A model generated the notes under the pieces. It was not told where the DNA came from. It saw nothing but the letters and a program-made list of their open reading frames with translations, and searched no databases. Position numbers and translations under genes: made by a program. A stretch of 64,000 nt of DNA from QHXW01 sp035297145 (GTDB lineage: Bacteria > Acidobacteriota > Terriglobia > Bryobacterales > Bryobacteraceae). Positions 53,268 to 61,819 of this stretch are shown piece after piece. The stretch covers positions 47,732 to 111,731 of the forward strand of contig DATGZN010000001.1 in assembly GCA_035297145.1 (NCBI GenBank). Direction: 5' to 3'. Each line of letters opens with the position of its first letter. Positions within the stretch are counted from its first letter, which is position 1.

Positions 53268-53849
53268 ATGCAGTTTGTTCGAACTACCAGTACCGCTGCC
53301 CTGCTTCTGTTTTTCGGGATGATTGTCCCCTGCGTACGCGCAGCACGAAAAGGAAAACGAAAAAGAGGCCAAGCCTGAAAAGCAGGCCGCACAAGAGCAG
53401 CGCCCGCAACAGCCGCAGGCCCAACGTTCCGAGCAGGGCCAGCAACAACAACCGCAACGTACGCGGCAGCAGGCAGTCGCGTGGCAGCAGCATGGCGGCT
53501 GGCAGGGGCATAGTACATGGCAGCCGGATCGTGCTCAACACTGGGATCGCGATCATCGCACCTGGGCGCAGCGTGGAGGCTATGGCGGTTACTACATTCC
53601 TGAAGCCCAATTCGATCTCGATTTCGGGATGGGATTGGGTTCCGGATGCACGGCCTCCCCGCGATCTACATGGGGTATCCACGCTTCTCGTATGGCGGCT
53701 TTTCGTTTCTGCTCGTGGATCCCTACCCGGAGTCCTGGGCAGAAAACTGGTACGACACCGATGACCTTTACATTGGTTATGACAACGGGTACTACCTTTA
53801 CGATCGCAGGTATCCGAGCATGGCACTCGCGATCACCGTCGCGCTGTAG
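53268..53849 (+). pseudogene. Secreted Gln/aromatic-rich envelope protein, twice frameshifted
   Basis: AAGGAG then ATG at 53268. The signal peptide reads MQFVRTTSTAALLLFFGMIV and, if one C is removed from the CCCC at 53327-53330, continues PAYA-QHEKENE. A Gln/Arg-rich middle follows, and a second shift near 53620-53640 leads to YGGFSFLLVDPYPESW and DDLYIGYDNGYYLYDRRYP ending at 53849. The tail is homologous to the protein at 58467-58889. The lesions are single-base, so a sequencing error is possible. Confidence 0.65.
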
Positions 53850-54003
53850 CTGAGCAGCGAGCGTTTGCGTAGTCTTGTTAATCCGGGCCTCCGGTAGCGC
53901 GCCAGGCGATGCAGGGATGTTTCCGAGTCCGCTGCGACTCGGAAAGCCGGTGGGCCACGTGTGGAAGTTTGTCCGGTCGGTTCAAGGTTCAAGGACGCCA
54001 AGC

Positions 54004-54708
54004 ATGCCCGTACACCAAAGGGAAAGACACCGCGCCGGACGCGTCGGCTGGCTTCGCGCGGCGGTGTTGGGCGCGAACGACGGAATCCTTTCGACGGCCA
54101 GTCTGGTGCTCGGTGTAGCAGCCGCGCACGCAACTCACAGCAACGTTCTGGTCGCTGGCGTCGCCGGCCTGGTCGCCGGGGCGATGTCGATGGCAGCAGG
54201 TGAATATGTTTCGGTGCACTCACAGGCAGACACCGAACAGGCCGATCTCAAGCTGGAACGCAGGGAACTGAAGACGGACGACGAGGGCGAGCACAAGGAA
54301 CTGGCGGCCATTTACGTCGCTCGCGGGCTCGACGCCACGCTCGCCAAACAGGTTGCCAAACAACTGATGGCTCATGATGCCCTAGGCGCGCACGCCCGCG
54401 ACGAACTCGGCATCTCCCCCGCCCTCAGGGCGCGTCCGATTCAGGCTGCGTTGGCATCGGCGGGCAGCTTCGCCGCGGGAGCGGTCATGCCTCTGATGGT
54501 CACAGCCATCGCCCCGGCAGGGGGGCTGATTCCCGTTGTCTCTGGAACTTCCCTCTTGTTCCTCGCACTTCTGGGAGGATTGGCAGCACGCGCTGGGGGA
54601 GCAGGTGTGACGCTGGGCGCTGTGCGCGTCACGTTTTGGGGTGCTCTAGCTATGGCACTGACCGCAGGCGTCGGGGCACTGTTCGGAACCGCCGCAACAG
54701 GAACTTGA
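54004..54708 (+). CDS. VIT1/CCC1-family iron/manganese transporter
   Basis: 234 residues from ATG at 54004 (AAGGA 9 bases ahead). GWLRAAVLGANDGILSTASLVLGV is the first helix of the family; AGAMSMAAGEYVSVHSQAD leads into a cytosolic helical metal-binding region (about 75-125), and three further helices end GVGALFGTA. Moves Fe2+ or Mn2+. The downstream P-type ATPase begins 17 bp after the stop, so the pair is an operon. Confidence 0.9.
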   Translation: MPVHQRERHRAGRVGWLRAAVLGANDGILSTASLVLGVAAAHATHSNVLVAGVAGLVAGAMSMAAGEYVSVHSQADTEQADLKLERRELKTDDEGEHKELAAIYVARGLDATLAKQVAKQLMAHDALGAHARDELGISPALRARPIQAALASAGSFAAGAVMPLMVTAIAPAGGLIPVVSGTSLLFLALLGGLAARAGGAGVTLGAVRVTFWGALAMALTAGVGALFGTAATGT

Positions 54709-54725
54709 GAATCTCGGACTGCTCG

Positions 54726-57065
54726 ATGACTCCACCAATTTCCGCTAAGGATGCCCCGCACTCGACCGGCCTCACGACCGATGAAGCCCGCCGGCGGCTC
54801 GAGAAATTCGGTCCAAACGCAATTCCCAACACGGCTCAGCATCCACTGCGCAGAGCACTGACCAAGTTCTGGGCGCCAGTTCCATGGATGCTCGAGGCCG
54901 CGATCGTGCTCGAAATTGTCCTCGGCAAGTACGTCGAGGCTGCGATTATCGCGGTTCTGCTCGCCTTCAACGCCGCTCTCGGGTTCTTCCAGGAAGGGCG
55001 CACTCAGGCAACTCTGGCCGCGCTGAAATCGCGGCTCGCGCTGAAGGCGGCGGTCCTTCGTGATAATGTTTGGGCGACCGTGCCCGCTGCCGGACTCGTG
55101 CCTGGCGATATTGTGAAACTATCGCTCGGCGGCGTGGTCGCCGCCGACGTGCGGCTGACCGAGGGATCCGTATTGCTCGACCAGTCCATGCTGACCGGCG
55201 AATCCGTTCCGATCGAAGCTGGCGCCGGATTTGAAACTTATGCGGGAGCGCTGGTGCGGCGCGGTGAAGCGGTTGCAGAGGTCACGGCGACCGGAGCGCA
55301 CACAAAGTTTGGACGCACTGCGGAACTGGTTCGCACCGCGCACGTCGAAAGTTCCCAGCAGAAGGCCGTTCTACGCGTGGTGCGCAATCTCGCCATGTGC
55401 AATGGCGTCATCATCGTGCTGTTGGTGGCGTACGCCTACGCTCTCAAGCTCGCGATTGATGAGATCATTCCCCTGGTGCTCACCGCGGTTCTGGCGTCGA
55501 TCCCAGTAGCGCTTCCACTTACTTTCACGCTTGCGGCGGCACTCGGCGCGCGGGCTCTGGCACACCTGGGCGTTCTTCCGACGCGGCTCTCAGCCGTGGA
55601 TGAAGCGGCGAGCATCGACGTGCTGTGCGCGGATAAGACCGGCACGCTGACACAAAACGAACTGACGGTTACCGCTGTCCATGCCATGGCTGGCTTTGAC
55701 GAGTCGCACGTGTTGGGATGGGCGGCCCTGGCGAGTTCGGACGGCGGGCAAGATCCGGTAGACGCGGCCATCCGGGCTGCCGCTGGAAAAAAAGTAGCCG
55801 CCGATCTGCCGAAACTGATCAAGTTCGTTCCGTTCGATCCTGGGACGAAGATGTCGGAGGCGACTGCCGCCGATCTGGGCGGCACTTCGGTTCGGATAGT
55901 CAAAGGGGCCTTTGCCGCAGTTGCCGGCCTTACGCAATCAGCTCCTGATGCATCCAAGACGGCGAGCAAACTTGAAGCGCAGGGCTTTCGCGTTCTGGCC
56001 GTTGCGGTGGGTCCACCAGCCGCGCTGAAACTTGCCGGAATCATCGCTCTCAGCGATCCGCCTCGAACGGATTCAGCGGCTCTTATTGCGGAACTGCACA
56101 CGTTGGGCGTTCGCACGGTGATGGTGACGGGCGATGCCCCGGCGACGGCCGCGATCGTGGCTCACGCGGTAGGTCTCGATGGAGCGGTGTGTCCGCCCGG
56201 GCCCATCCCCGATGGCGTACGCTCCGAGGATTTCGCTGTCTTCGCAGGCGTTCTTCCGGAGGGAAAATACAACCTCGTCAAGGCGTTTCAGAATAGCGGC
56301 CACACCGTTGGGATGTGCGGGGATGGCGCCAACGACGCGCCGGCGCTGCGACAGGCACAGATGGGAATCGCGGTATCAACGGCGACTGATGTTGCCAAGT
56401 CAGCGGCCGGTATCGTCCTGACCAAGCCAGGGCTCGGCGGCATCGTCTCGTCGGTAAAGGAAGGCCGCGTGACGTTCCAGCGGATCCTGACTTATACGCT
56501 AAATTCGGTCACCAAGAAAATTGTCCAGGTGCTCTTCCTGGCGGTAGGTCTGGTAATAACCGGGCACGCGATCCTTACGCCAATCTTGATGGTCATCATA
56601 ATGCTCACCGGCGACCTCCTCGGCATGTCCTTGACGACAGACAACGTGCGACCATCCCCGATGCCCAATGTCTGGAGAATCGGCAAATTGACGATCGCGG
56701 GTGTTTTCATGGGAATCTCCGAGCTGGTCTTTTGCACCGCCGTCCTGGCCGTTGCCAAATTTCGCCTGGGTCTTGGAATCGAAATGCTTCGAACTCTCGC
56801 TTTCGTAGCCATCGTGTTCGGCAATCAAGCAACCACCTATACGAATCGAGAACGGCAGCACATGGGGTCCTCTCGTCCGAGCCGATGGCTCGTCGGATCG
56901 TCTGTTGTTGATCTGCTGATCGCTTCAACGCTGGCGATCTGCGGAATCGCCATGAATCCTCTGCCCATATTCGTGGTGGGAGGAATACTCGTGGCGGCAG
57001 CAGTCTTTGCGTTCATCGTAGACGTTGCCAAAGTCCCGGTGTTTAAGCGGCTCAGGATCGTATAG
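54726..57065 (+). CDS. P-type plasma-membrane H+-ATPase (P3A-like)
   Basis: 779 residues from ATG at 54726. N-terminal GLTTDEARRRLEKFGPNAIP, actuator LTGESVPIE, phosphorylation site CADKTGTLTQNE, and hinge CGDGANDAPALRQAQMGIAV. The order ASIPVALPLTFTLAAALGARAL before the phosphorylation domain and the short C-terminus are those of PMA1-type proton pumps. Archaeal and bacterial members of this group are found in acid-tolerant organisms. Likely exports protons; preceded by the VIT gene at 17 bp. Confidence 0.9.
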   Translation: MTPPISAKDAPHSTGLTTDEARRRLEKFGPNAIPNTAQHPLRRALTKFWAPVPWMLEAAIVLEIVLGKYVEAAIIAVLLAFNAALGFFQEGRTQATLAALKSRLALKAAVLRDNVWATVPAAGLVPGDIVKLSLGGVVAADVRLTEGSVLLDQSMLTGESVPIEAGAGFETYAGALVRRGEAVAEVTATGAHTKFGRTAELVRTAHVESSQQKAVLRVVRNLAMCNGVIIVLLVAYAYALKLAIDEIIPLVLTAVLASIPVALPLTFTLAAALGARALAHLGVLPTRLSAVDEAASIDVLCADKTGTLTQNELTVTAVHAMAGFDESHVLGWAALASSDGGQDPVDAAIRAAAGKKVAADLPKLIKFVPFDPGTKMSEATAADLGGTSVRIVKGAFAAVAGLTQSAPDASKTASKLEAQGFRVLAVAVGPPAALKLAGIIALSDPPRTDSAALIAELHTLGVRTVMVTGDAPATAAIVAHAVGLDGAVCPPGPIPDGVRSEDFAVFAGVLPEGKYNLVKAFQNSGHTVGMCGDGANDAPALRQAQMGIAVSTATDVAKSAAGIVLTKPGLGGIVSSVKEGRVTFQRILTYTLNSVTKKIVQVLFLAVGLVITGHAILTPILMVIIMLTGDLLGMSLTTDNVRPSPMPNVWRIGKLTIAGVFMGISELVFCTAVLAVAKFRLGLGIEMLRTLAFVAIVFGNQATTYTNRERQHMGSSRPSRWLVGSSVVDLLIASTLAICGIAMNPLPIFVVGGILVAAAVFAFIVDVAKVPVFKRLRIV

Positions 57066-57146
57066 GTATTGATTCATCCGAGCGTTGAGGAGGTTACTCA
57101 CACTTTGGGCCGATGTTTGGTTCAAAAAGTGCTCTCAGAATATATC

Positions 57147-57875
57147 ATGCGAACGAATTGGCTATCGCTTCTCGTCTTGCTCCCGTGCTTGCCTGCGCAG
57201 GCGGCCGACGCCTGTAATCCGGCGGATCTGGTTGGGCCGTATGCGTTTCAATTGACGGGCTTGACGGACATTTCCGGGACGCCAAAACCGACTGCCAGCC
57301 TGGGCCGGATCGCCTTTGACGGGCACGGGAGCCTGAGCGGGACAGCGTCTGCCACCTTCGCCGGACTACTTCTGGGAAACCCGGTGACCGGGAGCTACGT
57401 GGCGAAATCGGATTGTTCGGTGATCTGGAAGCTGCAGGACGATTCCGGCGCGTTCCAGAATTTCAGCGGGACGTCTTCGACCGATGGAACCAGGATGCAA
57501 TTCAAACAGACCGACCCCGGTGGAGCCCAGCACGGAATCATGCAGAAAACATCCGACAACTGCTCGGCGGCGGATCTCCGGACGAAGTATTACTTCACGG
57601 TCTCCGGCAGCACCACACCGATGCTACCCGGCGAACTCTCGGTCACGGTGTCCGCCAAGGGATCGCTCGATACGATCGAGAACGGCAGCTTCGAGGTCGA
57701 GAGCGACTGTTCGGTACGGTTCGACTGGACGCTTCCTGCTCAGGATGGGCAGGTCGCCGAGCCTTTGCCAATGACCATGCGTGGATTTCTGGTCAACGGC
57801 GGCAAGGAGATCCTCGCCTTCCAGACTGATCCGGGCGCGATGGTGGCCGCGCGCTTCAGTGCCGATACAAAGTAA
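57147..57875 (+). CDS. Secreted protein with two homologous repeats
   Basis: 242 residues from ATG at 57147, immediately before a signal peptide (LSLLVLLPCLPAQA). Two beta-rich units follow, starting CNPADLVGPYAFQLTG and CSAADLRTKYYFTVSG, each containing an internal SDCSV (YVAKSDCSVIWK, EVESDCSVRFDW). This fold occurs in many acidobacterial secreted proteins; function unknown. The upstream ATG at 57069 lies just after the ATPase stop and adds no feature. Confidence 0.65.
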   Translation: MRTNWLSLLVLLPCLPAQAADACNPADLVGPYAFQLTGLTDISGTPKPTASLGRIAFDGHGSLSGTASATFAGLLLGNPVTGSYVAKSDCSVIWKLQDDSGAFQNFSGTSSTDGTRMQFKQTDPGGAQHGIMQKTSDNCSAADLRTKYYFTVSGSTTPMLPGELSVTVSAKGSLDTIENGSFEVESDCSVRFDWTLPAQDGQVAEPLPMTMRGFLVNGGKEILAFQTDPGAMVAARFSADTK

Positions 57876-57906
57876 CATCCGTAGACGACGTGCGAAAATA
57901 AAACCC

Positions 57907-58191
57907 ATGAAGAAGCATGACGATGAAGGAATCCGAACGTACAGCACCGTTTCGAACGAAGAGAAGGGCGTGGGTACGGGTTCAGCTGGTCAGTCTGGGG
58001 ACACTCAGGGATTGTCCCACCTCGCGGAGGCCGCCTCAGAGAGCGTCGGGGAACTGGCCGAGGAGGGGCAATCCTTCGAGGCCGAAGTGATCAGCGGCGT
58101 GGAAGACGCACCGGACGCAGACGTGGCTGAAGTCCACACGAAACAAGTCCCAGAGGACGATGTGCCTTCGGAGTACTTGGAGAGAGATTAA
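57907..58191 (+). CDS. Small acidic hypothetical protein
   Basis: 94 residues, strongly acidic and without hydrophobic core segments (AAESVGELAEEGQSFEAEV is close to its composition), probably disordered or helical. It starts at ATG 57907, 31 bp after the preceding stop; the longer frame back to 57781 overlaps the secreted-protein gene. No family recognised. Confidence 0.5.
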   Translation: MKKHDDEGIRTYSTVSNEEKGVGTGSAGQSGDTQGLSHLAEAASESVGELAEEGQSFEAEVISGVEDAPDADVAEVHTKQVPEDDVPSEYLERD

Positions 58192-58461
58192 TCCGCGAGC
58201 ATTCCACCGCCAGTCATCGAAAACTTCCATTTCGATTTTGTATTCGCGGCGGCGTTCGCGAGATGAGTGTCCTTTATCGCAGCTACAGCAACTGACACTA
58301 AGACAACCAGAAGCGGAAGCGTTCGAGTCCTCTCCGCCGTCACGTGGACTGGACCGAGATCCCCGCCTTTTTCTCTGGTCGTGTAGGTGAAGCCTTGATA
58401 CGCAAAGGCCATGATCCCGAACGGCAATGAGAATGATGGCGAACACTGTACTTACTTTCAT
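58188..58461 (-). pseudogene. Small two-helix membrane protein (DUF3185-like), frameshifted
   Basis: Minus strand from ATG at 58461: MKVSTVFAIILIA, then a one-base shift near 58423, and FGIMAFAYQGFTYTTREKGG, DLGPVHVTAERTRTLPL in the next frame. In family members these form one ~70-residue protein with two helices. The downstream part past ~58290 diverges from the family. Frameshift real or sequencing error. Confidence 0.6.
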
Positions 58462-58466
58462 CTTGC

Positions 58467-58889
58467 TTGGCCTTTCGATTCATCAGGGCCGGCGGCACAT
58501 CCAAATCCGGCCCTGAGTTGAGCGGCATTCAGGGTTTACTTAGCAGCGATTGGCGATCCGATCTCACTGCCAATGATTTCACCGGAGACAACCAGATGCA
58601 GCCGTGCTACCGGAGCCCCGCAAAAGCCGCCGAGTGGGTTGAGGTAGTTGTAGGTCTTACATACCTTAATTCATCGCGCAGATTTGTGACCAAAGCAGAA
58701 TGCCTTGTGAAACACAAGCTAGAAATACGGAGCTTCCGGTACGGCGGCTATTGGTTCGGACTTGCTGAGCCGTGGCCGGAAGGTTGGTACTACACTGACA
58801 ACGTTTACCTTGACTACGCCGATGGCGGGTATTACCTGTACAACCCGTACTATCCGGGCGTTCGCCTTGAGATCATCGTCGTGCTCTAA
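58467..58889 (+). CDS. Protein with aromatic YGGYWF C-terminal domain
   Basis: 140-codon open frame. Only the last ~52 residues are recognisable: FRYGGYWFGLAEPWPEGWYY, LDYADGGYYLYNPYYPGVRL, ending IIVVL. They match the tail of the frameshifted gene at 53268-53849. The N-terminal half has no signal peptide or family character, so the original 5' end has probably been replaced or deleted; it could be a remnant. Confidence 0.4.
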   Translation: MAFRFIRAGGTSKSGPELSGIQGLLSSDWRSDLTANDFTGDNQMQPCYRSPAKAAEWVEVVVGLTYLNSSRRFVTKAECLVKHKLEIRSFRYGGYWFGLAEPWPEGWYYTDNVYLDYADGGYYLYNPYYPGVRLEIIVVL

Positions 58890-58926
58890 CCAGTTTTCCA
58901 ATCCAGCTTATAGGGGTCCGGCTCCT

Positions 58927-59437
58927 TCACGCGTCAGACTTCTGTATGCGGCGATCCGGACGTAGATAAAGCAGGATCGCTATATTTAGCAGGAACACGG
59001 TTAAATGCAACCGGTTGGGCAGTTGCATGAGTTTGAACATTTCCCACGGCAGATATAACGCACCGGAAAGCAATGCGAACCATTCTGCCCACACACGCCT
59101 GTTCCATAGCCCCCACGCCTCTGTAAACGGCACGCCGGCGTATACGACCGAGGCGGAAAAAATCACCCAAAGGCCCGCATCTGTCATACGTGTAGCCGCG
59201 TTGATAAATGCGTGCGACGGCCGGTGAATCGGGATTGATATGCAAGTGCAGGAGAAGACTCTCCGCCGCCGCTTCCACATCTTTGTGTAGGAGACCCAAA
59301 ATCCCCAATCCTAGGAGCAGAACAATCACGCCCTTCACCGCTTCGAACGTGGCCAACGCGCGCAGACCCCCGACACTGGCCCGTTCGTCAACCGCTTGCG
59401 GATGCGGCCGGCGTCGCCCAACTCGTGAAATCGGCAT
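58927..59437 (-). pseudogene. DUF2127 membrane protein, frameshifted
   Basis: Minus strand from ATG at 59435-59437: LRALATFEAVKGVIVLLLGL and an HLHINPDSP stop of homology near 59228. A one-base loss moves the rest into another frame: RPSHAFINAATRMTDAGLWV, LWNRRVWAEWFALLSGALYL and the final helix to 58927. Together they make a normal four-helix DUF2127 protein of about 170 residues. Confidence 0.7.
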
Positions 59438-59609
59438 GCTTGATTGTTGGGATAAATCCCGGCGGGGGTCGCGCGCTTCTTGGAAGTGCCCGCTCAAGAT
59501 GCGGTTCGGGCGGAAGCCATCTCGCGTCGCAAACGAAAGCTGCTGAACAATTCAGGACCCCCCTTCAACCGTGAGGCGCCGACGGTTGCTGTGATAGGCT
59601 TGCGTTTTC

Positions 59610-61064
59610 ATGGCTCACAGCGGATTTGATCTTCTTGCAGCCGCCCGTCAGGAGATGATCGACGAGGGCTTCCAACCTGAATTCCCTCCGGAGGTTGCCA
59701 ACCAGTTGGATGCGCTCAAGTCCCGTGCGGCATCCGGCACGGACGCCGGCGTGCGCGACCTGCGCTCTCTGTTGTGGTCTTCCATCGATAACGACACCTC
59801 CCGGGACTTGGACCAGGGCGAAGCCGCCGAGCGCGTCAGCGCCGGAATTCGCATTCTCATCGCGATCGCCGATGTCGATTCCGACGTACCGATTGGGTCG
59901 CCGATCGACAAACATGCCGCTGCACAGACGACCAGTGTATACACGGGCATTCAAACTTTTTCGATGTTGCCGGAGCAACTATCGACGGATCTGACTTCGC
60001 TGAACCAGGACGCCGACCGGTTAGCGGTAGTGGTGGACATGGTCGTTGCCCCCGACGGCTCGATTACTTCCGGCGGCATTTACCGCGCGCTGGTGCGAAA
60101 TCAGGCGCAGCTGACATACAACGGAGTCGGACCGTGGCTGGAAGGAACTTCGGCCGCTCCTCCGAAAGTTGCTGCCTCCGCTGATCTGGCAGCGCAATTG
60201 AAGCTGCAGGATGAGGCGGCGCGGATCCTGTTCGAAGAACGACAGCGGTTGGGGGCATTGAACATCGACCGCGTGGAGGCAGAGGCGATCATTGCTGACG
60301 GTCAGGTCCAGGGGGTCAATACTCGCAAGAAAAATCGCGCCAGCGAACTCATTGAGAATTTCATGGTCGCCGCGAATGGCGTGATGGCGCGAACCCTCAT
60401 GAACGCCGGCGTCTCGTCCATCCGGCGCGTGGTCAGAACACCCGAGCGCTGGCAGCGCATTGTCGAGCTCGCGGCGCGCTATGGCGACAAACTGCCGCCG
60501 GAACCCGATTCGGGAGCGCTCAATCTCTTCCTTCAGAAAAGAAAAACCGCCGACGCAGTGCACTACGCGGATGTCTCCCTGGCGGTGATCAAGCTGATGG
60601 GGCCGGGCGAGTATGTACTGTCACGCCCGGGCGATAAGGATCAGGCGCACTTCGCATTGGCCGCCCATGACTACACCCATTCCACCGCTCCCAACCGCCG
60701 CTTCGCCGATACGGTAACGCAGCGGCTGATCAAGTCCGTCCTTTCCAAGCAGCCGCCGCCGTATTCGGACCCGCAACTGGATTCCATTGCGCGGAACTGC
60801 ACGCTCAAGGAGGATGCGGCGCGCAAAGTGGAACGGGTGATGAATAAGCGCATTGCGGCCGTGGCGCTCCAGCCTCGGATCGGCGAGAACTTCGCCGCGG
60901 TTGTGACGGGCGTCACGCCGAAAGGTGTTTTCGTGCGTGTATCAGGCCCGCCCGCGGAAGGACTTCTGGTGCGTGGTCAGCAGGGAGTGGATGTGGGTGA
61001 TCAACTTCAGGTAAAACTGTTGAGCACAGACCCACAGCGCGGGTATCTGGATTTTGCGAGGTAG
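59610..61064 (+). CDS. RNB-domain 3'-5' exoribonuclease (RNase II/R family)
   Basis: 484 residues. The RNB catalytic domain (about 45-390) has WSSIDNDTSRDLDQGE; three of the four Mg-binding aspartates of RNase II are kept and the fourth is Gln, a variant I believe common in this shorter subfamily. Later landmarks are RVEAEAIIADGQV, RASELIENFMVAANG and YTHSTAPNRRFADTVTQRLI. A C-terminal S1-like domain (about 410-484) is present; N-terminal cold-shock domains are absent. Degrades RNA from the 3' end. Confidence 0.88.
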   Translation: MAHSGFDLLAAARQEMIDEGFQPEFPPEVANQLDALKSRAASGTDAGVRDLRSLLWSSIDNDTSRDLDQGEAAERVSAGIRILIAIADVDSDVPIGSPIDKHAAAQTTSVYTGIQTFSMLPEQLSTDLTSLNQDADRLAVVVDMVVAPDGSITSGGIYRALVRNQAQLTYNGVGPWLEGTSAAPPKVAASADLAAQLKLQDEAARILFEERQRLGALNIDRVEAEAIIADGQVQGVNTRKKNRASELIENFMVAANGVMARTLMNAGVSSIRRVVRTPERWQRIVELAARYGDKLPPEPDSGALNLFLQKRKTADAVHYADVSLAVIKLMGPGEYVLSRPGDKDQAHFALAAHDYTHSTAPNRRFADTVTQRLIKSVLSKQPPPYSDPQLDSIARNCTLKEDAARKVERVMNKRIAAVALQPRIGENFAAVVTGVTPKGVFVRVSGPPAEGLLVRGQQGVDVGDQLQVKLLSTDPQRGYLDFAR

Positions 61065-61320
61065 CAGCTACCGTTGGCCGGATGCCACTCGAACAGGCTC
61101 CGGATTCAGCAAGCCACCCGGATCTTCGATCACCCCCATTACAGAATGTTAACGGAGCGCGATTTCGATATCGCACCGCACTTTTTTTGGGTACAGGTAA
61201 AACAGTTGTGAGCGATATTGAACAGACACGACACCGCCGGGAATGCTTGAATCGTTGCGTGGCCGAAACTGACGCAGCAGATTGCCTTGGCCCGGAAGTT
61301 GATTGACAGCAAGGGAATTC

Positions 61321-61652
61321 ATGCACCGTGATACAAATGAGCGAATGGAAGGAATCCGATCCAGGGTTCTAGCGGGACTGGCGTCAATATCTGAGCTGAA
61401 AGGTCAACTCGCGGGTAAGGCGGACAAGTATGTGAACCGTTACTTCAACAGACGTTGACCGCGTTCGACGACCTAGAGGCATCGTTTGTTGGAATCCTTA
61501 AAACCGACCGAACGCCGCCGCGAACCGTTGCCGAGGAATCAAGAGTGCTTGACCATGCCGAGTTTGTGTTGGAGCGGATCGCGGTACCTCAATTGAAAGC
61601 CATTCAGGACATGGTCGCAAAGTTCGGTCCGAAGATTCTATCAACGGGATAG
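61321..61652 (+). pseudogene. Short hypothetical gene, possibly frameshifted
   Basis: ATG at 61321 opens a 45-codon frame (MHRDTNERMEGIRSRVLAGL... NRYFNRR) whose TGA overlaps a TTG-initiated 65-codon frame to 61652 (FDDLEASFVGILKTDRTPPR...). The two may be one helical protein split by a one-base shift, or two coupled small ORFs. The 250 bp upstream (61065-61320) show no gene. Confidence 0.3.
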
Positions 61653-61819
61653 CCGGGCAATCGCTTCAGCCACACCGACCCTGCCATCCATTCATGAGTT
61701 AGGTGCCCTTGGCCGCTTCGGCGGCGCCGCGAGGACCACTCCTCCGGCAGGATTGTTGTCCTCGGGGCGTTGCCAGTTCGGTGGTCATGAGGAAAAGGCC
61801 GCCGGAAAGGAGATGCCTG

